Assembly (NCBI GenBank): GCA_030015575.1
Contig: CM057340.1
Location: 754,051,632 to 754,115,631 of the forward strand
Direction: 5' to 3'
Source of the DNA: Agapanthus africanus
Taxonomy: Eukaryota; Streptophyta; Magnoliopsida; Asparagales; Amaryllidaceae
Length of the DNA: 64,000 nt
The translations under genes were made by a program, and so were the position numbers. Position 1 is the first letter of the stretch, and the number at the start of each line of letters is the position of its first letter. The notes under the pieces were generated by a model. That model worked only from the letters and a program-made list of their open reading frames with translations. It ran no database searches and was not told where the DNA came from. This document shows positions 29,573 to 39,731 of the stretch, in pieces.

Positions 29573-29670
29573 ACTGGGAACAATCGACCACCACGTCATT
29601 AAACTGGGAACAATCGACCACCACGTCATTAAACTGGGAACCATCGACCTCTAAGTCGTTAAACTGGGAA
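29549..29670. repeat. 30-bp tandem repeat at the gag stop of element A
   Basis: Four copies of AATCGACCACCACGTCATTA plus AACTGGGAAC. Related to the GGAC-N6-GTCC repeat of LTR B. The first copy supplies the last codons and stop of gag. Confidence 0.9.
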
Positions 29671-30086
29671 TGTAAAAAAAAAAATGTGTGTGTATATAAA
29701 AAAAATGTGTAAATAAAAGAAAAATAAAGAAAAGCCGAATAGATGGGGCAACCGCGAATAAATAGCCGAAATGATGGGGCAATCGCGACCTTCGCGATAA
29801 TAAAAGCTGAAATGATAGAGCAATCGCGGTAAAACAAAAAAAAACAACAAAAAAAACAACGGCGAATGATGTGTCGCTCCTGGTACCATATTCCAGTGCA
29901 GCGATACAGACGCCAACCAAAATCCAGTTTCCCAAAATTCTTTCAGCCCTACAGTTAGTCCCCAAATTGACTACCGTATACAATCCACGAGCTCAAATAA
30001 TTCTCAGCATACCCATGCCCCACCGCAATCACCAGTTACGCGGCTAATCTCCGCCTTTGGAATTATGCTCCATTGAGAAGACCCAC

Positions 30087-30302
30087 CCATGCATCCTCAC
30101 GATGCATGAGGAGAACAAACCTTCGTGAGATCCTTACGACTCACCAAGGAAAAACACACTTAGGAGTCCTCACGACTCTTAAGGAGAAAATACACCTGCG
30201 GGATCCTTACGACTCGTAGGGAGAAAATGCTTTTATGGGACCCTCACGGCCCATAAAATTGAAAAGTCTTAGGTGATAGGGATCTAAACCTGTCTCCTAA
30301 GC
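30087..30302 (+). repeat. Six-hairpin cassette A1
   Basis: Arms: CATGCATC/GATGCATG, CGTGAG/CTCAC, CTTAGGAGTC/GACTCTTAAG, CCTGCGGG/CTCGTAGG, TTTTATGGG/CCCATAAAA with bulged A, and CTTAGG-GATAGG/CCTGTC-CCTAAG. Confidence 0.8.
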
Positions 30303-30319
30303 CATCGCTCCCCAATCCC

Positions 30320-30560
30320 CAAGTGGCGAATGATGAGTCGCTCCTGGTACCATATTCCAGTGCAGCGATGCAGACGCCAACCAAATTCCAAATCACAATC
30401 CCCAAGTGGTGAATGATGAATCGCTCCTGGTACCATATTCCAGTGCAGCGATGCAGACGCCAACCAAATTCCAAATCCCAATCCCCAGCGGCGAATGATG
30501 AGTCGCTCCTGGAACCTTATTCCAGTGCAGCGATGCAGACGCCAACAGTGTCCCAAAATT
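30320..30560. repeat. 83-bp tandem repeat in element A
   Basis: Three copies anchored by GAATGATGAGTCGCTCCTGG near 30,326, 30,409 and 30,491, each with TTCCAGTGCAGCGATGCAGA and a spacer. Related copies lie at 29,861, 31,060, 31,143 and 31,233, in B at 16,286, and reversed in E at 34,930-35,080. Confidence 0.88.
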
Positions 30561-30818
30561 TTTCCGGCCCTACGGTCTGGATCATACATCCTGCAAAACC
30601 GTATACAATCCACGGGCGTAAAACAATCCCGATCTCTCCAAAAAAAAATAATAACAAAATAAAAAATAAAAAAAATGGTATGTCCACAAGCAAAATGGAC
30701 ACGGATGAAAACCCGAAAGGGCGCCGTGAGTAAAAACAGCAGGACTGCCGGCGAGTTTGTGAAAACCCGAAAAGGCGCCGACTCGTAAAAAAAAAAAAAA
30801 AAAGAGAGATGAAATGCA

Positions 30819-31035
30819 CTCGCAAAGTCCTCTCGACTTTGTGAGGAGAAAATTCCCGCGTGAGATCCTTACGACTCATAAAGGAGCAACACACTTGGGG
30901 GTCCTCACGACTCCTAAGGAGAAAATACACCTACGGGATCCTTACGACCCGTAGGGAGAAAATGCTTTATGAGACCCTTATGGCTCACAAAATGGAAAAG
31001 CCTTAGGTGACAGGGATCTAAACCTGTCTCCTAAG
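30819..31035 (+). repeat. Six-hairpin cassette A2
   Basis: Arms include CTCGCAAAGTC/GACTTTGTGAG, CTTGGGGGTC/GACTCCTAAG, CCTACGGG/CCCGTAGG with bulged A, and the closing CTTAGG-GACAGG/CCTGTC-CCTAAG. Confidence 0.8.
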
Positions 31036-31305
31036 CCAACAATTCCCAAATCCTCTCGGGGCAAATGATGAGTTGCTCCTGGCATTCTTCCAGTGCAGCA
31101 ATGCAGATGCCAAACCAAAAAACCAATTCCCAAATCCTCTCGGGGCAAATGATGAGTTGCTCCTGGCATTATTCCAGTGCAGCAATGCAGATGCCAAACA
31201 AAACAAACCAATCCCCAAACCCTCTCATGACAAATGATGATTCGCTCTTGGTACCATATTCCAGTGTAGCGATGCTGATGTCAACCTAAATCAAATCAAA
31301 CCAAC

Positions 31306-32300
31306 AACCTCTACGGCGGAATCATGCTCCGTCCCAAAATTTATCCCGTGTCAAAATCATGCTTCGCCTCGGGATATCTACCTTCCCTGCCGGAATTATA
31401 CTCCGCCTCGGAATCAAATCAACCAACAAGCTCTGCGTCGAGATTATGCTTCGTCTCAGAATGCACCCCGTGTCGAAATGATGCTTCGCCTCGGTGTACC
31501 TGCCTACCCTGTCGAAATTATGTTTCGTCTCGGAATCAAGTCAGCCAACAAGCTCTGTGCCGGAATCATGATCCGTCTTAGAATATACCCCGTGTCGAAA
31601 TCAATGCTTCGCCTCAGAATATTTGCCATCCTTGTCGGAATAATGCTCCGAATCCTGGAATTATGCTCCGCTCTTCGGAACGATGCTCCGAACCCTGGAA
31701 TAATGCTCCGCCCATCGGAACGATGCTCCAATCCCTGGAATAATGCTCCGCCCATCGGAACGATGCTCCGATCTCTGGAATTATGCTCCGATCGTCGGAA
31801 TGATGCTCCGATCTCTGGAATTATGCTCCTCCCATCGGAACGATGCTCCGATCCCCTGGAATGATGCTCCGCCCATCGGAACGATGCTCCGATCCCTGGA
31901 ATTATGCTCCGCTCTTCGGAATGATGCTCCGAACCCTGGAATGATGCTCCGCCCTTTGGAACGATGCTCCGATCCCTGGAATCATGCTCCGATCCCTGGA
32001 ATCATGCTCCGCCCTTCGGAATGATGCTCCGAATCCTGGAATTGTGCTCCGCTCCTCGGAATGATGCTCCGAAACCTGGAATCATGCTCCGCTCTTCGGA
32101 ATGATGCTCCGAACCCTGGAATCATGCTCCGCTCATCGGAATGATGCTCCGATCCTTGGAATTATGCTGCGCGCTTCGGAATAATGCTCCGATCTTCTCC
32201 AATCCTTGGAATTATGCTCCGCGAATCAGAATGATACTCCGATCCCCGGGAATCATGCTCCCCGGGATGATGCTCCGCCCCCGGAATGATGTTCCACCTC
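31306..32300. repeat. 40-bp tandem array (two 20-bp halves) in element A
   Basis: From about 31,640 the unit is CGGAACGATGCTCCGAACCC followed by TGGAATAATGCTCCGCCCAT; each half is a variant of GGAATNATGCTCCG. About 15 units reach 32,230. The flanking 31,306-31,640 is a looser form with ATGCTTCGCCTCGG. Both frames stay open over long stretches because the unit lacks stops, but no protein is indicated. Confidence 0.9.
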
Positions 32301-32364
32301 GAAGTTCAGCTTCAAGATCCATCAATTTCATGCACACAACTCAAATGTGCGGTGTGCATTTATT

Positions 32365-32378
32365 GATGGGGGGCACTT
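32365..32378 (+). promoter_or_regulatory. Polypurine tract of element A
   Basis: GATGGGGGGCACTT directly before the 3' LTR start TGTTGGGG. Confidence 0.75.
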
Positions 32379-33923
32379 TGTTGGGGTCAAAATTTGCACC
32401 CCCGGTTGACCGAGTCAAAGTCAAGGTCAACCCCCAAGCTAGGTAGGTCCAAGCCCAGGTCAAGCGGGCCCATGCCCAAGTCGAGCCCGCGGCTAGCCTC
32501 CTCCATGCTAAAATATAGATCATGAAATAAATAATTTTCATGTAATTTTTTATACATGAATGTATGCAAAATGGGCATAAAGCCAAATTTTTATAAGCCC
32601 ATGGCTTATGTGCAAAAATGAAATGGCACATGAGCCATGAGATAGGCAAAAATGCCATTTTTGTAAAGCCCAAGGGGCTATATGTAAATATGTAAGCCTA
32701 TATAAGGCAAAATGATGATGAATAAAGTAACACTTTTCATTCCCCCAAAAATAGGGTTCTTTGTGCCTCCTGCTCCTTCTCCAAGGTTCTAAACCTTCTC
32801 ATTTCTTTGAATTAAATCAAGAGTTTTACTCTTCCTTTTACAAAACTAAATAGTTTTCCACCACAAAACCCATTAAGGGGAACTCAGATCTGCCATCAGA
32901 TCTCAAAAAAAGAGAGACTTTGACATTTCACATCCCATGATCTTCAAGATCCAGCAAACAACAGGAGGAAGAAGAAGAACCCCTTCCATTAACCCCAAAA
33001 CACATTCAGGAGTCCAACTCCTCTCTGATTCCTCTTTTGAGAAATCTTTTTTCGAGGCTAAAAGCCTCTTATCCTCGCCGGCGCGCAGCGCTCATGCGCA
33101 AAGCGCCCACGTGCCGACACGTGGCGCGCGCGCTTGCGCTCCAGCGCGCAGCGTAAGTGCGCAAAGCGCCCGCGTGCCGACACGTGGCGCGCGCGCTTGC
33201 GCACCTGCGCGCTTGCGCAGGTGCGCAAAGCGCCCGCGTGCCGACACATGGCGCGCGCGCGCTTGCGCACCTGCGCGCAGCGCTCTTGCGCAATGCGCCC
33301 GCGTGCCGACACGTGGCGCGCGCGAGCTTGCGCACCTGCGCGCAGCGCTCATGCGCAAAGCGCCCGCGTGCCGACACGTGGCGTGCTTGCGCCTGAGCGC
33401 ACAGCACCTAAGCGCACAGCGCTCAAGGCGCTGGCCCCACGCATCCCTTGGATGCCTTTCCCCCCTCTTTTTATGTACATACATATACATATACATATGT
33501 ATACAAATTCACACATATACATACTCCGCAACATTCTCCCCCTCCAAAGAAATTTTCGGGCCGGGGCGCTGCCCCGAACCCCGCAAGGGGGCTGCTAGCC
33601 CCCTTGACCCCCAGCCCGCTATCCGGGTAGCGGGACCCCCGTAAAAACTCTGCGTGGCTCCCGATATATCCAAAAACCCCTTTTCAAAACAAAACACACG
33701 TACACTGCACATTGAGTTCGCATGACCAGTTTAACCCGTTAATCGGAGGTTCCCCCGCCCCAAAGGCGAGGGGTAATTAACGGCAGCTTAGTCCGCGGCT
33801 GCCGGAGATTCGGATCCCCACAATCATTAAACCCCGGCCTACCCTAGGCAGGGGGAATCTGTAGTACGCCTGACAAGCGCGCGCGTATTCCCATCTCAAT
33901 GGGGTGACGAAAAACACCCTACA
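32379..33923 (+). repeat. Element A 3' LTR (1,545 bp, intact)
   Basis: Begins TGTTGGGGTC, ends ACCCTACA, and is followed by CCAAG at 33,924-33,928. TATA box at 32,699-32,706. GC-rich G-box repeats at 33,080-33,390. A hairpin AAGGGGGCT-GCT-AGCCCCCTT near 33,584-33,604 is absent from the 5' LTR. Confidence 0.96.
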
Positions 33924-33928
33924 CCAAG

Positions 33929-34215
33929 GACACTGATTTCCTCGGAGTTGAGACGAATTGAGGTATTCCTGCAAAGACACTGATTTCCTTGCGGGTCGAC
34001 GCGAATCGAGATGCTCTCGTCTAAGACGCTGATTTCCCTGAATTGAGGTATTTGCCAAGGACACTGATTTCCTCGGAGTTGAGACGAATCGAGGTATTCC
34101 TGCAAAGACACTGATTTCCTTGCGGGTCGACGCGAATCGAGATGCTCTCGTCAAGGAGGCTGATTTCCCTGAATCGAGCTTTTTGCCAAGGACACCGATT
34201 TCCCTGGGGGTCGGT
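33929..34215. repeat. Continuation of the 131-bp array after element A
   Basis: About two further units with the same anchors (near 33,990 and 34,123). Joined to 1,900 through one CCAAG, they restore the array phase, showing that element A inserted into it. Confidence 0.93.
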
Positions 34216-34259
34216 TGATTTGTTTCCGAGATGGAGTCATTAGATGCCGTATTTCCGAG

Positions 34260-34560
34260 ACGGGGTCATTGGATGACGCTAGGTTGTCTGTGAACCGTAG
34301 AGTCTTGGAACTGGGGATTTTACCGTGGCTCCGATTGGTGATGCCGCATCCGAATCCTGCTGGAATGAGGAGGAACGCCGTTGTTGTTCTCTAGGCTGTA
34401 GACGTGGCCGTAGAGATTTGGAACTAGGGACTTTGCCGTGGCTCCGATTGGTTGCGACCCTGAGATCGGTTGTTGACGTCACGTTTGCATCCTGCTGGAG
34501 TTGAGAAGGAACGCCGTTGTTGGTCTTCTGGGATGCAGATGTTGCTGTCGAGATCTGACT
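34260..34560. repeat. Second block of the 112-145-bp repeat
   Basis: Two to three units with TTGGAACTAGGGACTTTGCC and GAATCCTGCTGGAATGAGGA, as at 1-770. The 131-bp array is therefore flanked on both sides by this family. Confidence 0.85.
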
Positions 34561-35100
34561 TTTCCCTTTGATAGAGTTTGTTGGGACACGTGGTTCCTAT
34601 TTGTTTATGCCCATGGATTATATACAGGGGTCAGTATGGACTTACCTACAGGGCAGAAATTTCATTCTTTCATTTTTTTCTTTCCGCGATACTCTATCAT
34701 TTCAGTTTTTTATATCGCGAGAGTCGCGATTGCCCAATCATTTCAGCTATTTTTCGCGGTGCCCAATCATTTTGGCTGTTTTTTTACTCGCTGCTTTTTA
34801 TTGCGAGTTGCCCAATCATTTCGGCTATTTTTGTATGCATATATTTTACTCGCTGATTTTTATTGTGAGTTGCCTAAACATTTCGGCTATTTCATATGCA
34901 TTTTTTTTCGAGTATGGAACTCAAGATCTGATACCAATCTTGCATCAGTATCGTTGCGACTGGAATGTTGCTAGGAGCAAATCATCATTTGCCATGAAAG
35001 GACTTGGAATTTGATACCGATTCAGGCATCAGCATCGCTACAACTGGGATATTGCCAGGATCGAATCATCATTTGGCTTTGTCGATTTAAACAAAGATGG

Positions 35101-35315
35101 CTTAGCAAACAGGGTTAAGATCCTGTTAGCTAAGGCTTTTGACTTCATGAGCCGTAAGGGCCTCATAAAGGTATTTCTCCCTACGAGTCGTGAGGATCTC
35201 ATATGTGTACGTTCTCCTTAAAAGTCGTGAGGACTTCTAGATGGTGTTCTCTCTTATAAGCCGTAAGGATCTCATAAGAGCATTTTCTACTTATAAATTG
35301 AGAGAACTTACAAGT
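35101..35315 (-). repeat. Six-hairpin cassette E1
   Basis: Minus strand. The closing hairpin has CTTAGC-AACAGG/CCTGTT-GCTAAG, differing from A2's on both arms together. Units 1-5 are present but more worn. Confidence 0.75.
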
Positions 35316-35447
35316 GTTGTTCACCAAGCGGGGAAGTTTCTCGCCATTGGCGGAAACTTGGTAGGGGAGACGTTTATTTGTGCCCATGGATTGTATACAA
35401 GGGTCAATATTGAATCGCTTGTAGGGCATAATCGAGGTGTATGACGG

Positions 35448-35774
35448 CTTAAGAACAGGTTCAGATCCCTGTAGCTTAAAGCTTTTGAATCTTATGAGCC
35501 GTGAGAGTCTCAAAGGGGAATTCTCCTTACGAGTTGTGAGGATCTCGTAAGTGTGTTTTCTCCTTAGGAATTGTGGGGATTCCTAAGTGTGTTGCTCCCT
35601 TGTGAGTCGTAAGGATCTCACACAGGTATTTTCTCCTTACAGGGTCAAGAGGACCTTGCAGGTGTAATTTCTCCTCAGGAATCGTGGGGATCCCTAAGTG
35701 TGTTGCTCCTTTGTGAGTCGTAAGGATCTCACGCAGGTAGTTTTCTCCTTATAAGGTCGAGAGGACCTTGCGAG
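35448..35774 (-). repeat. Hairpin cassette E2 with partial internal duplication
   Basis: Minus strand unit order is 1-2-3-1-2-3-4-5-6. Unit 4 is CTTACGAG/CTCGTAAG (perfect) and unit 3 CTTAGGAAT/ATTCCTAAG (perfect). The duplication shows that three hairpins can be copied as a block. Confidence 0.75.
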
Positions 35775-36240
35775 TGTCTTTTAGCGAGATTGTGCCCTTT
35801 CGGGTTTTCACAAACTCACCGGTAGCCCTGCTGTTTTTGCTCACGGAGTCCTTTCAGGTTTTCATCCGTGCCCATTTTGCTTGTCGGCGTACCCTTTTTT
35901 TTTACGAGTCTGCACCCTTTTGGGTTTTCACAAACTCGCCGGTAGCCCTGCTGTTTTTACTCGCGGAGCCCTTTCAGGTTTTCGTCCGTGCACGTTTTTC
36001 TTGTGGACGTACCGTTTTTTTACGAATCTGCGCCCTTTTGGGTTTTCACAAACTCGCCGGTAGCCCTATTGTTTTTACTCACGGAGCCCTTTCGGGTTTT
36101 CATCCGTGCCCGTTTTGCTTGTGGACGTACCTTTTTTTGGTTTTTTTTTTGTTTAAGTGGGATATTCCACTTGACTGCAGAACTCGTTTGTAAGCCCATT
36201 AATATCCTTTCTATTTTTTGAGAAGAAGGGACCATCTTAC

Positions 36241-37505
36241 GTAGAGATTCTTTCTCCAGTGAGAAATATGCCCCCTATGTATACCTCAGGGGGAGCGAGT
36301 ACCCACGTCGTCGCTATTTTTGTGACAGGTTGTTTCAAAGTAGCTCAATTTTTTTTGTTGAGCGTCGGCGACAAATACCACCTTACCTCCGCTTTTCATT
36401 CATCTTCATCACATGATGAAGGGTCTTGACTCAACTGATCCAATCGAGTCATTTTATCCATTAGCTCTTGAAAGGCTGTCGGCTTGAAGAGGGCCATATA
36501 CGAGGACACCTTTAAATTTGGGTCAAGGGTGGCTATAAGCATTCCCATAGCTGCAACTTCATCGATGTGTTGCTTGTATTTGACCAGAGATTTCGCTATC
36601 GGGTAACACACTAAACCCAAGTCTCATTCGATCTAACCCTTTCGTTGACCAGTGTCGTCATGGTAGTGCGTTTATTCACACTAGCGAATCTCTGATAGGA
36701 AGGCATCTCCATTTCGTCGAAGGTATTCATGGAGTCATTCGGGAGTTCCGCATACCATTCAAAGGCAACGCCCGCCAGACGGCCGATGAACTGTCAGAGG
36801 AGAAGTATATCAGTATTGCCGCACATGGGTTCAAATCGCGCAATGTACCGGCGAGAATTCTCAGTTTCTTTGTACATGTGGCACGTTGGAAGTGTGTACT
36901 CTGTTTGGTACTGTATTTGATTGTGCCATGTCGGATACGGTCGACCGGTCTTGATTGATCTATTTGCGGCTTCACTGGAGTAGTGAGTCTTGATTTGCTG
37001 AGCGGCATATTCGTTCAGCTTTGCTTTTGAGAACATTTCCTCTTCGGCTGTTGATGAGACTCGTAGAGGATTTGAAATGTCGCCCTTGTCTTTAAGAGTG
37101 ACTACCGACACTACCGGCGGTTCATTCGCCTGTGGTTCCGATTGAACCATCATTTCAACCATATTCTGAATCAGAAGGGCCATCTGGTTCATCTTAGCGG
37201 ACATTTCTGCATCTCCCTTTTTCAGAGCGCGCTTTAGAAAATCAATATCCGACTCCTTCTCTATTCTTTCTCTAGATGCGTCTTCGAGATTTGCCTTAGA
37301 CGATGGATTAGCGTTTGCTGTCGCCTGAGCGAGCATATCCCGCAGCTTTTCACGTTTGCGGTTGAACTTTTGTTAGGGACCGAGTTTGAGGTCGGTGACT
37401 AGTAGAAGCTCGAAATTCGTCTTTAGAATTCACCACATAGACTATGTGAACTACCATGCCCCCAGGCTTGGGGTGTTTGGTGTTTTGGCCTTTAGAGTTT
37501 GCTTC
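36241..37505 (-). pseudogene. Element E gag remnant, central and C-terminal part
   Basis: From 37,505 leftward it reads with frameshifts as a relative of B Gag: PKPGGMVVHIVYVV, then a coiled-coil-like stretch, then YAAQQIKTHYSSEAANRSIK and TGRPYPTWHNQIQYQTEY leading into the gag domain (36,794-37,336 is one open piece), then a broken stretch ending in FKPTAFQELMDKMTRLDQLS (36,396-36,620). After about 36,390 a shorter match to SAVKWKNPL-type sequence ends directly in the noncoding modules, so the zinc knuckles and everything downstream were deleted. Confidence 0.85.
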
Positions 37506-37510
37506 GGGCA

Positions 37511-39027
37511 TGTAGGGTGTTTTTCGTCACCCCATTGAGATAGGAATACGCGCGCGCTTGTCAGGCGTACTACAGATTCCCCCTGCCTAGGATAGGCCGG
37601 GGTTTAATGATTGTGGGGATCCGAATCTCCGGCAGCCGCGGACTAAGCTGCCGTTAATTACCCCTCACCTTTGGAGCAAGGGAACCTCCGATTGACGGGT
37701 TAAATTGGCTATGCGAATTCAATGTGCAGTGTACGTGTGTTGTGTTTTGAAAGGGGGGTTTTGGATATATCGGGAGCCACGCAGAGTTTTTACGGGGGTC
37801 CCGCTACCCGGATAGCGGGGTGGGGGTCAAGAGGGCTAGCAGCCCCCTTGTGGGGTGCGGGGCAGCGCCCCGTTAGAAATTTTTTTCTAACAGGAACAGC
37901 GTCGTGGGGTACATGTGTGTGTAAATATGTATACATATGTATATATATGTATACATGTATATATATATATATAAAAGAAAGAGGGGGAAAAGACATCCAA
38001 AGGATGCGTGGGGCAGCACCTTGGGCGCTGTGCGCCTAGGTGCTGTGCGCTCAGGCGCTAGAGTGCCACGTGTCGGCACGTGGGCGCTCTGCGCTCGAGC
38101 GCTGGGCGCTTGAGCGCAAGTGTGCCACGTGTCGGCACGTGGGCGCTCTGCGCTCGAGCGCTTGCGCTGGAGCGCAAGCGCGCCACGTGTCGGCACCGGG
38201 GCGACTTGCGCTCGAGCGCAAGCGCGCCACGTGTCGGCACGTGGGCGCTTTGCGCTCGAGCGCTGAGCGCTTGAGCGCAAGCGTGCCACGTGTCGGCACG
38301 CGGGCACTCTGCGCTTGAGCGCCGGCGAGAAAAAGAGGCTTTTAGCCTAAAAAAGGGATTTCTCGAAGGAGAAATCAGAGAGGAGTTGGACTCCTGAGTA
38401 TGTTTTTGGGGTTAATGGAAGGGGTTCTTCTTCTTCCTCCTCTGTTAGCTGGATCTTGAAGATCAAGAGATGTGAGATCTCAAAATCTCTCCTTTTTGAG
38501 AACTGATGGCAGATCCAAGTTCCCCTTTGTGGGTTTCGTGGTGAAAAACTATTTTGTTTTTGAAAAGGAAGAGTAAAACTCCTGATTTAATTCAAAAGAA
38601 AGAAGAAGGTTTGAGACCTTCAGAGAAGGGAAAGAGATACAAACCCTAGGTTTTTTGTGAGAATGAAAAGTGTTTTTTATTCATCATCATGTTATCTTTT
38701 ATAGGCTTACATATTTACATATAGCCCCTTGGGCTTTGCAAAATGGCATTTTGCCTATCCCATGGCTTATGTGCCTTTTCATTTTGCACATAAGCCATGG
38801 GCTTACAAAAATTTGGCTTTATACCCCTTTTGCATACATTCATGCACAAAAATTACATAAAAATTATTTGTTACATGATTTTTGTTGTTGGCATGGCGGA
38901 AGGCCGGACGCTTCGTGTTCGGGCTCGACCTGGGCATTGGCCCACTTGCTTGGGCTTGGGCCCATCCGGCTTGGGGTTGACCTTGACTTTGACTTGGTCA
39001 ATAGGGATGCAAATTTTGACTTCAACA
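37511..39027 (-). mobile_element. Solo LTR of the A family inside element E gag
   Basis: Reverse complement of LTR A from end to start (TGTAGGGTGT at the left, TTCAACA at the right). Target duplication GGGCA at 37,506-37,510 and 39,028-39,032. Gag sequence of E continues on both sides. More diverged from LTR A than A's two LTRs are from each other. It keeps the GC-rich hairpin segment missing from A's 5' LTR. Left by recombination between two LTRs. Confidence 0.93.
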
Positions 39028-39032
39028 GGGCA

Positions 39033-39726
39033 CTTGAGCTTTATTGGGCCTCTCTTTTTTTTGTGAAAAGCCGCTTTAGTTTTGGGAGGAACCGCTGTAT
39101 CAGGATCCGTCTTGAGGTGAGTCCCCTTCACCTGCTTCCATACCTTATATATAGATAAGGAAAGTTGTCTCATGGAGCGAACTAGTTTCTGCTCTCGTTG
39201 GATCTCCATGGGCTGCAGAGATTTCTCAAATATTGCGGTAGGAAAATTTTATCTGACCCTTCGCACCAATTTGAAGCTGTTCCTGGTTGGAACAACATTC
39301 ACCACTGAGGTTGAAACATAACCATACGGAGAACTGCCCCCAGCTCATTTGTATGATGCCAATATCGACGTCGACCATTTCTTACGGCCGGAATTTGATT
39401 AGCTTCAGGATTTTGCCGAGCATGTCCCATGTTTCCTTTGAGAGCTTGAATATTCTGCCCCTGCGTCGACCTTGGTCCTTGGCATGTGCCAGTTGTTTGA
39501 GGACTGATTCCGTCGGCAAAGCTGCTGCTTGGGGAGCCCGCCTGTGGACGACAGACACCCTCTGGGCTTCCTCCATTGGCGTTGAGGCACCGAGGGTGGG
39601 AGGTGGGAGCATCGACCCAAAGAGAAGCCCGTTGATTTCTTGAAGAACCGGATTGCAGAGATTTGAGCCTGCAAGTGGCCCGTACTTGACTCCACCAGAT
39701 ATGACAGAGCCTGTGTTGCTAAGGAG
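39033..39726 (-). pseudogene. Element E gag remnant, N-terminal part
   Basis: On the minus strand it reads SGGVKYGPLAGSNL, NGLLFGSMLPPP and, further on, IYKVWKQVKGTHLKTDPD, matching B Gag GGVAYGPQAASFL, TGLFFGTMIPPAS and IYKVWRRVQDSVIDPD in order. The frame shifts several times. A solo LTR separates it from its start codon region at 42,134-42,149. Confidence 0.82.
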
Positions 39727-39731
39727 GGAAC

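Larger units (their letters stand above)
29671..31305 (+). other. Element A noncoding module region
   Basis: No gene. In order: GCCGAAATGATGGGGCA repeats (29,730-29,830), one GAATGATGTGTCGCTCCTGG unit (29,861), GTATACAATCC motif (29,976), hairpin cassette A1, three GAATGATGAGTCGCTCCTGG units, motif (30,601), the CACGGATGAAAAC segment (30,660-30,790), cassette A2, and three more units (31,055-31,290). This is the same module set as in element B. Confidence 0.8.
1901..33923 (+). mobile_element. Element A: gag-only LTR retrotransposon, interrupted by element B
   Basis: The LTRs begin TGTTGGGGTC and end ACCCTACA. The 5-bp target duplication CCAAG lies at 1,896-1,900 and 33,924-33,928. The 5' LTR is split (1,901-2,784 and 26,626-27,188) by element B; the 3' LTR is 32,379-33,923. 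Between them are a primer binding site, one gag frame, repeat-rich noncoding DNA and a polypurine tract. No pol is present. Paired sections of the two LTRs differ by roughly 1-2% by eye, more than B's LTRs do, which agrees with A being the older insertion. Gag similarity and a shared binding site tie it to B. Confidence 0.95.
34561..36240 (-). other. Element E noncoding module region
   Basis: No gene. On the minus strand from 36,240: three copies of the CACGGATGAAAACCCG/AAACAGCAGGGCTACCGG segment (35,780-36,130), cassette E2, the GTATACAATCC motif (35,398-35,382), cassette E1, GAATGATG units (35,080-34,930), GCCGAAATGATTGGGCA repeats (34,900-34,680), and a further motif at 34,625-34,609. The module set matches A and B. 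Confidence 0.78.

Noticed and set aside
31306-32300. CRISPR-like regular repeats
   Set aside because: Units are contiguous 40-bp tandems without unique spacers, in a plant retrotransposon.
39287-39643. Plus-strand 118-codon frame opposite E's gag
   Set aside because: Shadow of the minus-strand gag remnant, which matches B Gag in order.
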